56,327 nt of DNA from a virus, in the IMG/VR virus record IMGVR_UViG_3300030090_002290, positions 1 to 56,327 of that record; one strand, 5' to 3'. This document shows positions 7,572-17,964 of this stretch, in pieces; position 1 is the first letter of the stretch; every line of letters begins with the position of its first letter. Made by a program: the position numbers and the translations under genes. The notes under the pieces were generated by a model. The model was not told where the DNA came from and searched no databases. It saw only the letters and a program-made list of their open reading frames with translations.

Positions 7572-8126
7572 ATGGGAAGACCTAAACAACAAGACTATGA
7601 AGCAAGTGAAGAAGAAAAAGTTTCTGCTTCTGTTGCTAAAGCAAACTATGATTTCTTTAAATCAAATTACGCGCCTTTACTTAAACAGATGCGGGATCAA
7701 AGTCAGTCTGATGACAATCGATTAGCTCTTCGTGGTCGGGCGAGTGCAGATACTATGCAGGCTTTAACGTCGCAACCTACTTATATGGCTACACAAGATG
7801 TGGAAGGGGCAGGCGATATTTCTCAAGCTCTTGCAGGGCAGTTAGGGGTGGCTGATAAAGCTGCTAAAAATATACAGAACACAGCTGCTACAAATGTATT
7901 AGGCGTTGCTAGAGGCCAAGCTGCAGATGCTGCATCTGGTATGGCAAAAGCGTCGAGGCTGGCTACTAGTGATGCGTTAGCAAGAGCGCGAGGTAAACAA
8001 CAAGTTAGATCGGCTAGAACTCAAGCCTTAGGAAAGATAGCAGGCGCTGGCATAATGAAATACGGAGAAGAAACTGGGAATGAAGGCATTGGTAAATTCT
8101 TTGACGCAATGGGAGCAGTTGGTTAA
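7572..8126 (+). CDS. Internal virion protein, Ala-rich helical
   Basis: A 184-residue protein rich in Ala, Gln and small residues, predicted mostly helical. The start at 7572 follows GAGG and lies two bases after the preceding stop; a longer frame would overlap that gene. A region with DKAAKNIQNTAATNVLGVARG resembles the Ala/Gly-rich helices of ejection proteins such as T7 gp14. It is the first of four consecutive genes of rising size that fit a podovirus internal core. Confidence 0.55.
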   Translation: MGRPKQQDYEASEEEKVSASVAKANYDFFKSNYAPLLKQMRDQSQSDDNRLALRGRASADTMQALTSQPTYMATQDVEGAGDISQALAGQLGVADKAAKNIQNTAATNVLGVARGQAADAASGMAKASRLATSDALARARGKQQVRSARTQALGKIAGAGIMKYGEETGNEGIGKFFDAMGAVG

Positions 8127-8128
8127 TT

Positions 8129-8740
8129 ATGGCAAATCCAATGGCAATGCAAAGAAGACGTTCGCGTTTAGGTACAGCGGACGGACTTGAAGGGTACTAC
8201 GAAGCAGATCAGACTATTGATGGGCTACCTGTTGTTTCTGACCCCCAGAAAACATTTGCGGATTTAACCCGTAGAGAGTATCAGGATTATGTTAGGGACT
8301 ATCGTGACTTTGAATTAGATCAGATACAAAAGTCACAAACTGATACTTCTTTAATAGACGCAGCAAGAGAAGACTCTGCTATAGCAAGCCGTCTTGCGGG
8401 GGATTATGCCCAAAGAAATTTAAGTCGTTATGGCGGTCAGTTAACCCCTGCTCAACAACGCGAACAGCAAAGAGGGTTACAGCGCTCGACTACGTTAGGT
8501 TCTATACAAGCTTTAAGTGATGCTAGGATAGCGCAGCGTGAAGCAAACCAAGCCCTATTATCTGATCTTATTAATATTGGACAGGATCTAAATAGGTCTT
8601 CACAGGCTCAATTAGGTAGTGCGGCAGCAGATGCTTCTGCACGTAAACAGGCTTACGACCAAGCTAAAGCTCAATCTAAAGCTCAAACATATTCATTACT
8701 CGGAACGTTGGGTGCAGCAGCACTAATCGCGTTTGTATAG
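8129..8740 (+). CDS. Internal virion protein with C-terminal membrane-like helix
   Basis: A 203-residue protein with a basic start, a long charged helical middle (Gln, Arg, Asp, Ala-rich) and a hydrophobic C-terminus (YSLLGTLGAAALIAFV). A terminal hydrophobic helix on an ejection protein is consistent with insertion into the host envelope when DNA is delivered, as for T7 gp14. The gene lies two bases after its neighbour and nine before the next. Confidence 0.55.
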   Translation: MANPMAMQRRRSRLGTADGLEGYYEADQTIDGLPVVSDPQKTFADLTRREYQDYVRDYRDFELDQIQKSQTDTSLIDAAREDSAIASRLAGDYAQRNLSRYGGQLTPAQQREQQRGLQRSTTLGSIQALSDARIAQREANQALLSDLINIGQDLNRSSQAQLGSAAADASARKQAYDQAKAQSKAQTYSLLGTLGAAALIAFV

Positions 8741-8749
8741 GTAACTCGT

Positions 8750-10990
8750 ATGGCTACAGACTTTATTAAAGGCGTACTTCAAGGGGGCGTGGGGACAAAT
8801 CGATATTATGATGCCCAAACGTCGCGTCGAATTGCGTCAGCAGATTTAGAGCTTCGACAACAAGAGGCGCGGGAAAGGCAAGCTAAAACTGCTGCAGACG
8901 CTAATCAGAAAGAAATAGATGACCTCTATAGAAATATGAGAGGTGAGGAATATATATCTATTTCTGATAAAGGCATCGTGGAGCTATCTCAAAAATTCAA
9001 AGATGATTTAGATGCCGGGAACAAAGTAGCTGCACAGTACGCCACACGTATAGCCCAATACGGTAAGCTAGATTACGTCCCAGAAAATTTTAATATTAAT
9101 CGGTTAGATCGAGGTACTGATCCGTCTGGTAAATCAATATTTGTTGTCGGTGGTAAATATGCTGACGATAAAGAGGCGGGTACGGAAGGTGCTGTTGGAG
9201 TTATAACTCCTGATGGGGCTAGTGATGATGCTTCTCGAGCTAGACCTTTTACTACAGACGATCTTTTTGGGCAACTTAGGTTAGCTTTCCGTGGCGAAGG
9301 CGGGGTGTTGCAATCGCAAAAAGTATATGATCGTGATGACTTTAGGTTATCCGTAGAATTAGCTCGAGTTCAACGTAACATTCTTAAATCAGCGCCTAAT
9401 CAAGAAGTCCAAAGAGAACTGTCTGCAGTTATAGCGTCTGCAAAAAACCCGTCTGAGGAAGTAGAGATCACAAAGACTATAGCCGACGATGTAGGCGTAG
9501 ATTCTTCAAGCCTTGACTCACAGGAGTTTGATGAGGCAGGTAAAAAAGAAAGTTATGTACCTTCAGAGGCAGAAAAGAACGAAGATCCTGCGCGACTGAA
9601 AATATTAAAAGATGACTTCCGCCAGAAATTTGGTTATGAGATGCCAGCTAATTTAGTAGAACAAGCTATAAAAACTGGTAGGTATGACAACCCGAAGAGA
9701 ATGCCCGGTACGGATGCTTTTGGCAAACCGATTGAAGAACAACTTACTGACGAAGATAGAAAGATACAGGGGGCTTTGGATCACTACCGTAGGACACACG
9801 GTGTTGAAATGCCTAAAGAAGCCTTAGAGCAGTATTTGGAAACTGGTAGGTATGACAACCCGAATTATAAAAGAACCCCCGGCAAAGATAACTCTGCTCA
9901 AATTGCTAAATTAGAGGATGAACTAGCTTCTATTGAGAATCGTAAAACAGGTTCTAGGAGAGCTAACGTAGAGGCAGCAAGAAAAAAACGTGCTGAAATA
10001 GAAAGGTTGAAAAAAGAACAGGAGCCTAGTACAGGTCCACAGTGGCTAGGTTTTGAAGAAGCAACGTTTGCAATGCCTGAACCTTTTGAGCCTGAAGCAG
10101 AACAAGTGGTGAAAGACACAATAGAACCTATAGTTAAGGATGAAGAAGGTAAGTTAGCTTCACCGGGAGAGATCGATAAAAAAGTTGATGCAGGTGTTGA
10201 AGTTACCGAAAACGAGCAACGTGCAATAGCCGAAGATCTACAGAAGCAAGGGGTTAAGACTATCCAAGATGTCCGTAACCTTGATGTGTTTAGGCAGGCT
10301 ATGCTTTATGCAATGGTTACTGCAAGGGCACAACCCGGAGCAGTTCGTGAAGCGACCAGGAAAAACTTTATAAGTTTTATTACTACAGGTAGAACTGAAG
10401 CAGAAGCAGAAGATTATAAAGCAGCTACAGCTCGTATGAACGCCCTTACTAATGTAAATCAATATAAACTATCTCTTTCTAGGTATATGGATGAACAAGC
10501 AGATGATGCTGGTGTATATGTAGACGGTGTGTATAAGAGAATTTATGACAACAACTTTGATACTAATACTGGTGAATTAACTGGTGATTGGGCAGCTGTA
10601 AAACAGCTTGCTAACCAAGAGTTACCCCGTTTGTGGGCTAGAGCTGTGGGGGCTGGAGGAACGCCTGCGGCACGGCAGTTATATGCAAATGGGGCTAATT
10701 CTATTATGCATGTAATTCTGCAACAGTTAGCAGAAAGGGGTGAAAGCGGCGGCATAGTAGACAGTTTTATATCTCTATTTAGAAGTGGTGTTGATGGCAA
10801 CATTTCACCTGATTTATCAAGGATTCAAATATCGGGCGATACAATCTATTACCGAAAACTTAGAGAAGATGGCGAAGCTGAACGCGCAGGAGAAGGCGTT
10901 AGTTATAAAGAGCTTCTAAAGGTTAGCCCAGAAGTTGCTGGACTAATTAAAAATATAGCTGAAACAAATGCGCGACGAGAAGGGGCATAA
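8750..10990 (+). CDS. Internal core protein (T7 gp15-like position)
   Basis: A 746-residue, highly charged, mostly helical protein. Residues about 295-390 hold a tandem duplication: two segments ending in TGRYDNP at residues 309-315 and 365-371, 56 residues apart, each with a GYEMP/GVEMP motif before and a PGTD/PGKD after. A Glu/Lys/Arg coiled-coil stretch follows. Size and position between a gp14-like and a giant gp16-like protein suggest the middle component of the ejection core. No catalytic motif was found. Confidence 0.55.
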   Translation: MATDFIKGVLQGGVGTNRYYDAQTSRRIASADLELRQQEARERQAKTAADANQKEIDDLYRNMRGEEYISISDKGIVELSQKFKDDLDAGNKVAAQYATRIAQYGKLDYVPENFNINRLDRGTDPSGKSIFVVGGKYADDKEAGTEGAVGVITPDGASDDASRARPFTTDDLFGQLRLAFRGEGGVLQSQKVYDRDDFRLSVELARVQRNILKSAPNQEVQRELSAVIASAKNPSEEVEITKTIADDVGVDSSSLDSQEFDEAGKKESYVPSEAEKNEDPARLKILKDDFRQKFGYEMPANLVEQAIKTGRYDNPKRMPGTDAFGKPIEEQLTDEDRKIQGALDHYRRTHGVEMPKEALEQYLETGRYDNPNYKRTPGKDNSAQIAKLEDELASIENRKTGSRRANVEAARKKRAEIERLKKEQEPSTGPQWLGFEEATFAMPEPFEPEAEQVVKDTIEPIVKDEEGKLASPGEIDKKVDAGVEVTENEQRAIAEDLQKQGVKTIQDVRNLDVFRQAMLYAMVTARAQPGAVREATRKNFISFITTGRTEAEAEDYKAATARMNALTNVNQYKLSLSRYMDEQADDAGVYVDGVYKRIYDNNFDTNTGELTGDWAAVKQLANQELPRLWARAVGAGGTPAARQLYANGANSIMHVILQQLAERGESGGIVDSFISLFRSGVDGNISPDLSRIQISGDTIYYRKLREDGEAERAGEGVSYKELLKVSPEVAGLIKNIAETNARREGA

Positions 10991-10999
10991 GGACAGGCT

Positions 11000-13900
11000 G
11001 TGGCTGAACCTTTTGATGACCCGGTTTATGATTATCTATACGGTTCTCGAAGCGCAGCACCGACACCTTTAGATGACTATGATCCTTCTTTACCTGAAAC
11101 ATTCCGCAGAGGGATGGTGGCAGGTGCAGAAGGGTTAGGCGCGGATTTAAATTATTTTGCCGCGCTAGGTAATAGTCTTATAGGGGACGAAGAGGGTGTA
11201 GCAAAACGTATACAAGCGGCTCGTGCTGATGAAACGGCTGCTGCTGATACTCTTGGTTCTTTACAGCGTTTTGATGAATTTTGGGATGAACCCACTTTTG
11301 ATGGGTTTATGACGCAGATTTTTAAAGGTACAGGCCAGCTTGTACCTTTTGCAATAACTTCTATAGCAGGCGCGGGTGCAGGTGCGCTTGCAGGTGTAGG
11401 CGTAAAGTTAGGTACTGAAGGTACAAAGTACGCTGCAAAAAAGATAATAAAAGATTCGTTAGAAAATACCGCGAAAGGTATAGCTACCCCCGAAGAAAAA
11501 GATATTGCGGAAGGCGCGTTTAACTTAGCCAAACGTGCTCGTTATGGCGCGTACGGTGGAGCAGGTATATCCGAGTTTGCACCTCTTTCTGGTTCTAATT
11601 TTGCTGAAGCACTAGAGTCAGGTGAAGACCCTAATGACCCTGTAGTTGCTTTTAGGGCAGCGGCTTTAGGCATACCCCAAGCTGCAATAGGCGTTGGGGG
11701 TGAAGCCTTAATGGTGCGGCAGATGGCGAAACGAGCTGGTAAATTAGCAGGAGGCAGAAAAGAAACTGTATACGGACGGCTATCTGAAGACTTAACTAGT
11801 GGCTTTTTAAAAGCGGGTACTACAGAAGCAATCGCAGAAACAGCGCAAGAAGGGCTAGCAGTTTTAAACCGCGCTGAAATGGATGACACTTTTACTGCAC
11901 AAGATGCAAAACTGCGATTAGCAGAATCGGCTTTTGCAGCATTCTTTGGCGGCGGCGCTTTTGGCGCGGCAGGTTCTACGGCTGCAGGTAGCGTACGTGA
12001 AATTAGGAACATCCCAGATAATGTTAGTGCAAAAGCTCGAGATTATTTAAACCAAGGTAAAGAGGCAATTACTGAACAAATTATAAACAATCAGTTTTTG
12101 CGTGGTAAAAAACAAGGTTTTCCTGATCCAGAACCTCCTAGCGCCGTAAATGCACAGCTTGACTTAATGTTCAAAGATCGTCACCCGCGAAAAGCAGTGT
12201 GGGTGGCTGGCCAAGAGGCGATGTTTAAAGCTACAGAAACCCCAAGAAAGGTAATACTTTCATCTCCTTCGGGTAATAGAGAAGCGTGGGTTGCATTTGT
12301 CCCTGGGAAAGGAACAATTGTTTCCCCCTTTGTAGACATTGTAGAAGAAGTTGTAGCGGGTAACGCATCTGAAGATGTATTACAGGCAGCGTTAGGCATG
12401 AGCGGGACTAAACCGCCTGATGCAGATAGAGTTGTCCAAGCTTTTGATGGTAAGGGTAATGAGGTTTTTAGTGAAGTAACTAATGCTGATGGGGAGGCAG
12501 GGGCAAAAGTAGCTGCAGAAGCTCAGCGAACAGAAGAAGGTTCTACACGAACTGTCTCACCAGAACAGGCTCTTTCAGAGCGAGCGGAAAAGTACCGAAC
12601 AGAAGTTCCCCCGGAGGTTCTTGAAAACTTGGCAATGCTAGAGGAAGGTACTCGACAGGCGGGGCCTGATGTAACCGACGCTCAACTTGATGCAACTGAA
12701 ACTGTGCAAGACGCAGTTCAAAGAAGAAGAGATAATATTGAAGCGGATAAAGCAGCTCAGCTAGAACAAAATAAAAATACTCTTAGAGATCAAGCACAAA
12801 CAGGTCAGGTAAATGAGGCTTTACTTAGTGATACTGAGGCTTTAGTAGCGGAGATAGAAACTCCTCTTTCTGACGCGTTAGATAAAATCGATGCTGGTTT
12901 AAGGGAACTACAAGAAAAGAAAGGTGAACCAAAAGAATCACCTATGAGACAACGAACAATTCGTGAAAGAGTAAATGACGTTGTTGAATTGATTGAAGTT
13001 TTAACTCCACGCCAAGAAGTTTTAGAGGGCAACAGGCAAGTAAGACAATCTCCTAGATTACTAGCAAGTGGGTTTTTTACAGATCTAACTACGGGTCTTA
13101 CTTTTAGAAGAGTAGACATGCAGGACCAAGAAAGAGTTAGTTCTGTAGAGGAAATTGAAGCGCAGCGTCGTCGCCCTGAGCCTACACCAGAAGCACCTTT
13201 ACAAGCAGGGCCAGAGCTTAGAGCGCAAGCAAGATTATCGGAAGTACGAGAAGAGTTTGGGACTCGCCTTAATGCTTTAGCTAAAGGGGATTCTGATGTA
13301 GCAGCTGTAGCAAAAGCTTATAACAAAAGGTATCAAGCAACTGATGTTGAGGGTAAGAACCTTATCCTTAAAACAATATTTGATATGAAAGAAGAGCTTG
13401 AACGATCTCTTGGGCGGGGGATTGAAGATCGTTTAACTATGCAGGATCTTGAAGCAGAACAAGAAGCAGGGCAGTTTTCAGAAGATGTAGAAGGAGTAGA
13501 ACAGGAAGTAGCTGATCCGACTTCTGGCATGGAAGAGCAAAACTTACGAGTAGTGTTTGAAATGTCTTTCGAGCAAGCCCCGTTAGTAAAACCAAAGTTT
13601 GAACCTGAGCCATTTAATGAAGATGTTGAGGCGCTACAACGCGAATATGAACAGCTATTTGGTAGCGAAAACCCTGCGGATGCGGCATTTGATGCCGCCG
13701 ATGAGGGGCTTGGTTACACTGAAGAGCAGCTCCAATTTTTAGAGGCTAGGGAAGCTAACGAAGTTACAGTAGGCAGACCACCTAATTTGGACAATCTTTC
13801 TACTGGGACAGAAGAAGGGGTAGGTCAAATTAAACTTTACCCCCGTGATATGCCAGCAGCACGAGCTGCTTTTATGGAAGAGTTTGAGGGCAGGTTTTCG

Positions 13901-16900
13901 CCAAACTGGGAGGACGGCGGGTTTTGGCAGCGTATGACTCCTGCAATGCTTAAACAATTAGTTAATCAAAGACGAGCAGGTAAAGAAGTTGAGATAGATC
14001 CACCCGGACCTCTTAACCCTGGCAGATACCTTATAACAGTCCTTTCATCTGATGCTGAATTGTTTAGGCATAAACCAAGAAAAAAACCTGAACAGCTGTT
14101 AACCCTAGACGAATTTTTGTTGGCTGAAGTAAATGCAGCAAAAAGTAGTAAGTTTGCAGCAGAGAGCGGCGTAAGTATTACTGACCCCGATGGCAACATA
14201 GCAAAAGTAAACTTAGTAGATATTATTTCTGCAGGTAAACGGCTGTTGGAAACAAGACTCCAGCAAGATTTTGTTGCCGCTTCAGATGGGCAGGCTTTAA
14301 TGGAGATGTTTAACGAGTTAATAGTTAATGGCTATGACATTTCTTTTGATCTTGAGGGCAGAGATAGAGCCGGTAAAAAAATAATCAAACCAGTATCTAT
14401 AACTAAACAAACAACTTTTACTGCAAAACATATTGTTGATGAAGACAGTATGGCTACCGATTTAGAACAACAAACAAGAACCCGTAGAGGGGCGCAACCT
14501 AATAGATCTCAACTAGAGTTGTTTACTTTAGATGGTAAAGCAGTAGGCGAACAAACTACCTTTAAAAGTACGATTTTAAGAGAGTTAGCTGCTCATCAGC
14601 AAAGAATTAGTAGATGGTTTGTAAGTAACTCGGACGTAGATCCTAACGACCCAACGAGTAGAATTCTTCGGAAGGACGCAAACAAAACAAGACCTGTAGC
14701 CCCTCGGTATTTAAACCCAATACTTAAAACAGCTGCTTCTTCAAAGAGTGACCCTTATCTTAAAGATGATAAAGGTAAAGCGAGGAAGATTCCTTTAAGA
14801 AAAATTATAAGTAAAAACTTAAAGATGTCGCGCGAAGAAGATTTAGGCACAGTAAAAAGACCTACTTCTTTTGCTACAGTTACTGATGCAAACAGGTCTT
14901 ATCTACAAGACCGTGCAGAGGTAAGGCTAGGACGTGAAATACTCGAAGAAGATTTCGAGGCAGAACTTGAAAAAGAGCTAGGGATTCAGGAAGGACTTTA
15001 TGAACGTGAAGTAGCAGGGGTCCCTGGATTAGATGAAAAGGGAGAACCAGAGGGTAGTGGTAGTAGGCTTCTTGACGAATCTCCTGACGTTCCTTACGCC
15101 TACTACGACACAGAAGTACCAACAGTAATAGAAGGGGAAAGGGCAAAGACTTCGTTGTCTTTTATATTTGGGGAACCCGAGTCTACTAATGCGAATGTAA
15201 ATACTGTAGACGTTGTAAAAAGGATGATTGGAACTTTAAGTATAAGAAAGCCCACGGGTGTTATCTTTGCTTCGCAATTAGATGCTTTATCACCAGATCA
15301 AATTAGACAAAGGTTTCGTGATGCTAGAGTAGCCGATAAAATGATCGAGCTAAAAGATGAAATGGCGGCAAGCCAAGGAAGTGATTTAGGCCGAGCTGTT
15401 ACTTATAAAAATTCTCATTTTATTCTTGTAGACGATGTAAATACTGGTAATGAGCTTGGTACGGCTTTAGTACTTGCTCATGAAATAGGTCATCTTTTTC
15501 TAAACGAACAACAATCTGAGCTGTTAAATAAACCTATCTATAGAAAAATAATCCGTGCTTTTAAAAACCGGGATAAGTCTATAGAAGGCTACAGAGGTGA
15601 ACTTGCTTTTGAAGAATGGTTTGCGGATCAAGTAGCTAAATGGGGTAGCCAAGAGTTTATAAAGTCAAAGCCTAAAAATGTTGTAGAAAGCACGTTTAAA
15701 AAGATTGCAGCTAAACTTAGAGCTATGTTTAAAGCATTAGTGCCCTTCTTGCAACGAAGGTTTAAAGGCCCAGTTGAAGTTTCTGTTGAGACATTTATAG
15801 AACAGGTTGTAGAAGCTAATCGTACTAATAACGCAACACTAGTTGCAGATCCAGCTTCTATAGCAACGTGGGAAGAAAAAGCTTTAGTTAAAGCTATACG
15901 CGAAGAAACTGAAAATACTCCAGGGGCAGTAAGTTTTTCTAAGAACCTATTTGAACAAGCAAAACTTGCAATAAACAATAAGGTTAGAGGGATGCAGCCC
16001 TTACGCAATGTGTTCTTTACTGCTAATAAAAACCTTCGAATGATTGGAGATTTTATTAAAGATGCTAAAGGCAAAGAAACAACAACACGTGTAGGGGAAC
16101 TTATTGCAGATATGTTCTACCGTGAAGCGGGTGCTCGTACAGGTGGTAGTAGAATGGGCATGTTGCAAGAAGCTGACGTACAGAATCGTGAAATTGAAGA
16201 GCGATTTAGAAGGGAGATAGGAGCTTTAGATTCACCAGAAGTTATAACTGCAATGGAAGCTGCCAGTAGTGAAACACCTACCACTCAACTTGAAAACGAG
16301 TTAGCCGTTAAGATTCGGGTTTTCTTAGAAGATCTCCATAAGAATTATATCCAACCTTCACAAAAAGGATTTGGACGAAATCAAAAAGGGAGGATTGATT
16401 TCCAACAGAATTATTTTCCTGTTGTTCTAAATCTGCAGGAAATAGCCCACAACGGAGAAGCATTTGCACAACTTCTTCTTAGGGCAGAAGAGCAAAGAAA
16501 ACCGTTTGCTAGTTCTGAGGACAGAATAAAAGCATTAAACGCAATTAGAAAATCACTTGCAAGAATTGTTAAGTATCAAGATGTAGTTGAGAACTCTGAG
16601 TTAAATATAGACGAAGTAGACCCCGCAAGTGTAAGAGAAGAGAAACGACGTTTAACAGCTCTTGTATCCAGAGAAGAGTTAATACAAAAGGGCTTTGCGC
16701 TTCCACCTGTTGAAGCCTTTATGATGTACAAAAAACAGTTAGTAAAACGTGTTGAGTGGAATAGCTCAACAAAAAGTGCTACAGGTACTGATCGTTTACA
16801 ACCTCTTTTAGACCAACTTGATGCGAAAGATAGAGCGTACGCTCAAGAAATTATTAATGGTTATTTAGGGTACGGTTATGAACCTATGTCAGAGAAACGT

Positions 16901-17950
16901 CGCAAGTGGCAAAGTAGATTACTGGCGGCTCAGTACACATTACTACTACCGTTTGCAGCTATCGGTTCACTTCCCGAATTAGCTGGCCCGATTATATTCT
17001 CTAAAGAATTTAATGGTTTTGAGATGGCCTTTAGACAATTAAAGCAAGGTCTTTCCCAAGAAGAAGCTCGAAAAATGGCAGAAGAAATAGGGCTTGTACA
17101 AGACGGGGCTATATCTAATGCTTGGATGAGTGTTACAGAACGTGAACACATGGACGAAGCATCTCGTGCTTGGACTGATAAATATTTTAAATATACAGGG
17201 CTAGAGTTCTTTACAAACTTTAGTCGTAGTTTTGCTACTGGCATGTCAGTGCAGTTTTTACTTCATCATGCTGATTTACCTAACTCAAGGTCAGCCCGTT
17301 ACTTGGATTCTTTAGGGGTTACACCAGCCCAGATAAAAGCATGGGATGAAGGTGGACGCACATTTGAAAGCCAAGAAGGTAAAGCAGTTAAGTTTGCAAT
17401 ACAGAAATTTGTCGAAAGTTCCATACTTAGACCAAACGCAGCAGAACGACCTGTATGGGCTTCTGATCCTAGATGGGCTTTAGTGTGGCAGTTAAAGTCA
17501 TACTTCTACGCTTTTTATACAAAAATAATCGGAGGTATAAGAAGAGAGATTGGAATAAGAATGGCTGAAACTGAAGGGCGGCAACGTGTGTACGGAGCAG
17601 CAGGTATGTTGGCACTGTCAGCAGTGGCTCTATTACCTCTTGCTATGGTAGGTATGGAGTTACGTGAGTATGCCAAGACAGGTTTGGCGTTCTTTACTAC
17701 TTTAGGGCAAAGCGAAAAAGATTACTTTAGAACCGATAATATGGAGTGGGGCGCATACCTTGGAGAGGCTCTCGATAAAACAGGTGTATATGGGCCTCTT
17801 TCAATTGTTTCTATGGCGTATCGAAGTGGGCAATGGAACGGCCCTGCGGCAGGTTTAGCCGCTTTATTAGGCCCAACCGCTGAATCAGTCGAAGCAGTCT
17901 TCGGGCGCGGAGAGTTTGATAGGCTCGTTCCTGCTGCAGCTATCTTATAA
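11000..17950 (+). CDS. Giant internal virion protein with zincin motif (polyvalent-protein-like)
   Basis: A 2316-residue protein, the largest in the genome, starting at GTG behind AAGGACAGG. Hydrophobic stretches occur at about 111-137, 1974-1995 and 2200-2220. Residues 1494-1498 read HEIGH, the HExxH zinc-metallopeptidase signature, with a likely third ligand in FEEWFAD at about 1537-1542. Between them lie long charged linkers. Large multi-domain phage proteins with zincin and LPD-type domains are known as polyvalent proteins, thought to be injected with the DNA. T7 gp16, with its cell-wall domain, is a functional parallel. The protease may act on host proteins or virion partners. Confidence 0.75.
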   Translation: MAEPFDDPVYDYLYGSRSAAPTPLDDYDPSLPETFRRGMVAGAEGLGADLNYFAALGNSLIGDEEGVAKRIQAARADETAAADTLGSLQRFDEFWDEPTFDGFMTQIFKGTGQLVPFAITSIAGAGAGALAGVGVKLGTEGTKYAAKKIIKDSLENTAKGIATPEEKDIAEGAFNLAKRARYGAYGGAGISEFAPLSGSNFAEALESGEDPNDPVVAFRAAALGIPQAAIGVGGEALMVRQMAKRAGKLAGGRKETVYGRLSEDLTSGFLKAGTTEAIAETAQEGLAVLNRAEMDDTFTAQDAKLRLAESAFAAFFGGGAFGAAGSTAAGSVREIRNIPDNVSAKARDYLNQGKEAITEQIINNQFLRGKKQGFPDPEPPSAVNAQLDLMFKDRHPRKAVWVAGQEAMFKATETPRKVILSSPSGNREAWVAFVPGKGTIVSPFVDIVEEVVAGNASEDVLQAALGMSGTKPPDADRVVQAFDGKGNEVFSEVTNADGEAGAKVAAEAQRTEEGSTRTVSPEQALSERAEKYRTEVPPEVLENLAMLEEGTRQAGPDVTDAQLDATETVQDAVQRRRDNIEADKAAQLEQNKNTLRDQAQTGQVNEALLSDTEALVAEIETPLSDALDKIDAGLRELQEKKGEPKESPMRQRTIRERVNDVVELIEVLTPRQEVLEGNRQVRQSPRLLASGFFTDLTTGLTFRRVDMQDQERVSSVEEIEAQRRRPEPTPEAPLQAGPELRAQARLSEVREEFGTRLNALAKGDSDVAAVAKAYNKRYQATDVEGKNLILKTIFDMKEELERSLGRGIEDRLTMQDLEAEQEAGQFSEDVEGVEQEVADPTSGMEEQNLRVVFEMSFEQAPLVKPKFEPEPFNEDVEALQREYEQLFGSENPADAAFDAADEGLGYTEEQLQFLEAREANEVTVGRPPNLDNLSTGTEEGVGQIKLYPRDMPAARAAFMEEFEGRFSPNWEDGGFWQRMTPAMLKQLVNQRRAGKEVEIDPPGPLNPGRYLITVLSSDAELFRHKPRKKPEQLLTLDEFLLAEVNAAKSSKFAAESGVSITDPDGNIAKVNLVDIISAGKRLLETRLQQDFVAASDGQALMEMFNELIVNGYDISFDLEGRDRAGKKIIKPVSITKQTTFTAKHIVDEDSMATDLEQQTRTRRGAQPNRSQLELFTLDGKAVGEQTTFKSTILRELAAHQQRISRWFVSNSDVDPNDPTSRILRKDANKTRPVAPRYLNPILKTAASSKSDPYLKDDKGKARKIPLRKIISKNLKMSREEDLGTVKRPTSFATVTDANRSYLQDRAEVRLGREILEEDFEAELEKELGIQEGLYEREVAGVPGLDEKGEPEGSGSRLLDESPDVPYAYYDTEVPTVIEGERAKTSLSFIFGEPESTNANVNTVDVVKRMIGTLSIRKPTGVIFASQLDALSPDQIRQRFRDARVADKMIELKDEMAASQGSDLGRAVTYKNSHFILVDDVNTGNELGTALVLAHEIGHLFLNEQQSELLNKPIYRKIIRAFKNRDKSIEGYRGELAFEEWFADQVAKWGSQEFIKSKPKNVVESTFKKIAAKLRAMFKALVPFLQRRFKGPVEVSVETFIEQVVEANRTNNATLVADPASIATWEEKALVKAIREETENTPGAVSFSKNLFEQAKLAINNKVRGMQPLRNVFFTANKNLRMIGDFIKDAKGKETTTRVGELIADMFYREAGARTGGSRMGMLQEADVQNREIEERFRREIGALDSPEVITAMEAASSETPTTQLENELAVKIRVFLEDLHKNYIQPSQKGFGRNQKGRIDFQQNYFPVVLNLQEIAHNGEAFAQLLLRAEEQRKPFASSEDRIKALNAIRKSLARIVKYQDVVENSELNIDEVDPASVREEKRRLTALVSREELIQKGFALPPVEAFMMYKKQLVKRVEWNSSTKSATGTDRLQPLLDQLDAKDRAYAQEIINGYLGYGYEPMSEKRRKWQSRLLAAQYTLLLPFAAIGSLPELAGPIIFSKEFNGFEMAFRQLKQGLSQEEARKMAEEIGLVQDGAISNAWMSVTEREHMDEASRAWTDKYFKYTGLEFFTNFSRSFATGMSVQFLLHHADLPNSRSARYLDSLGVTPAQIKAWDEGGRTFESQEGKAVKFAIQKFVESSILRPNAAERPVWASDPRWALVWQLKSYFYAFYTKIIGGIRREIGIRMAETEGRQRVYGAAGMLALSAVALLPLAMVGMELREYAKTGLAFFTTLGQSEKDYFRTDNMEWGAYLGEALDKTGVYGPLSIVSMAYRSGQWNGPAAGLAALLGPTAESVEAVFGRGEFDRLVPAAAIL

Positions 17951-17964
17951 GGAGTATAGACAAA

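Noticed and set aside
11152-12012. Long minus-strand frames inside the giant virion gene
   Set aside because: Ala/Ser-rich shadow translations without ribosome-binding sites, opposite to a well supported gene.
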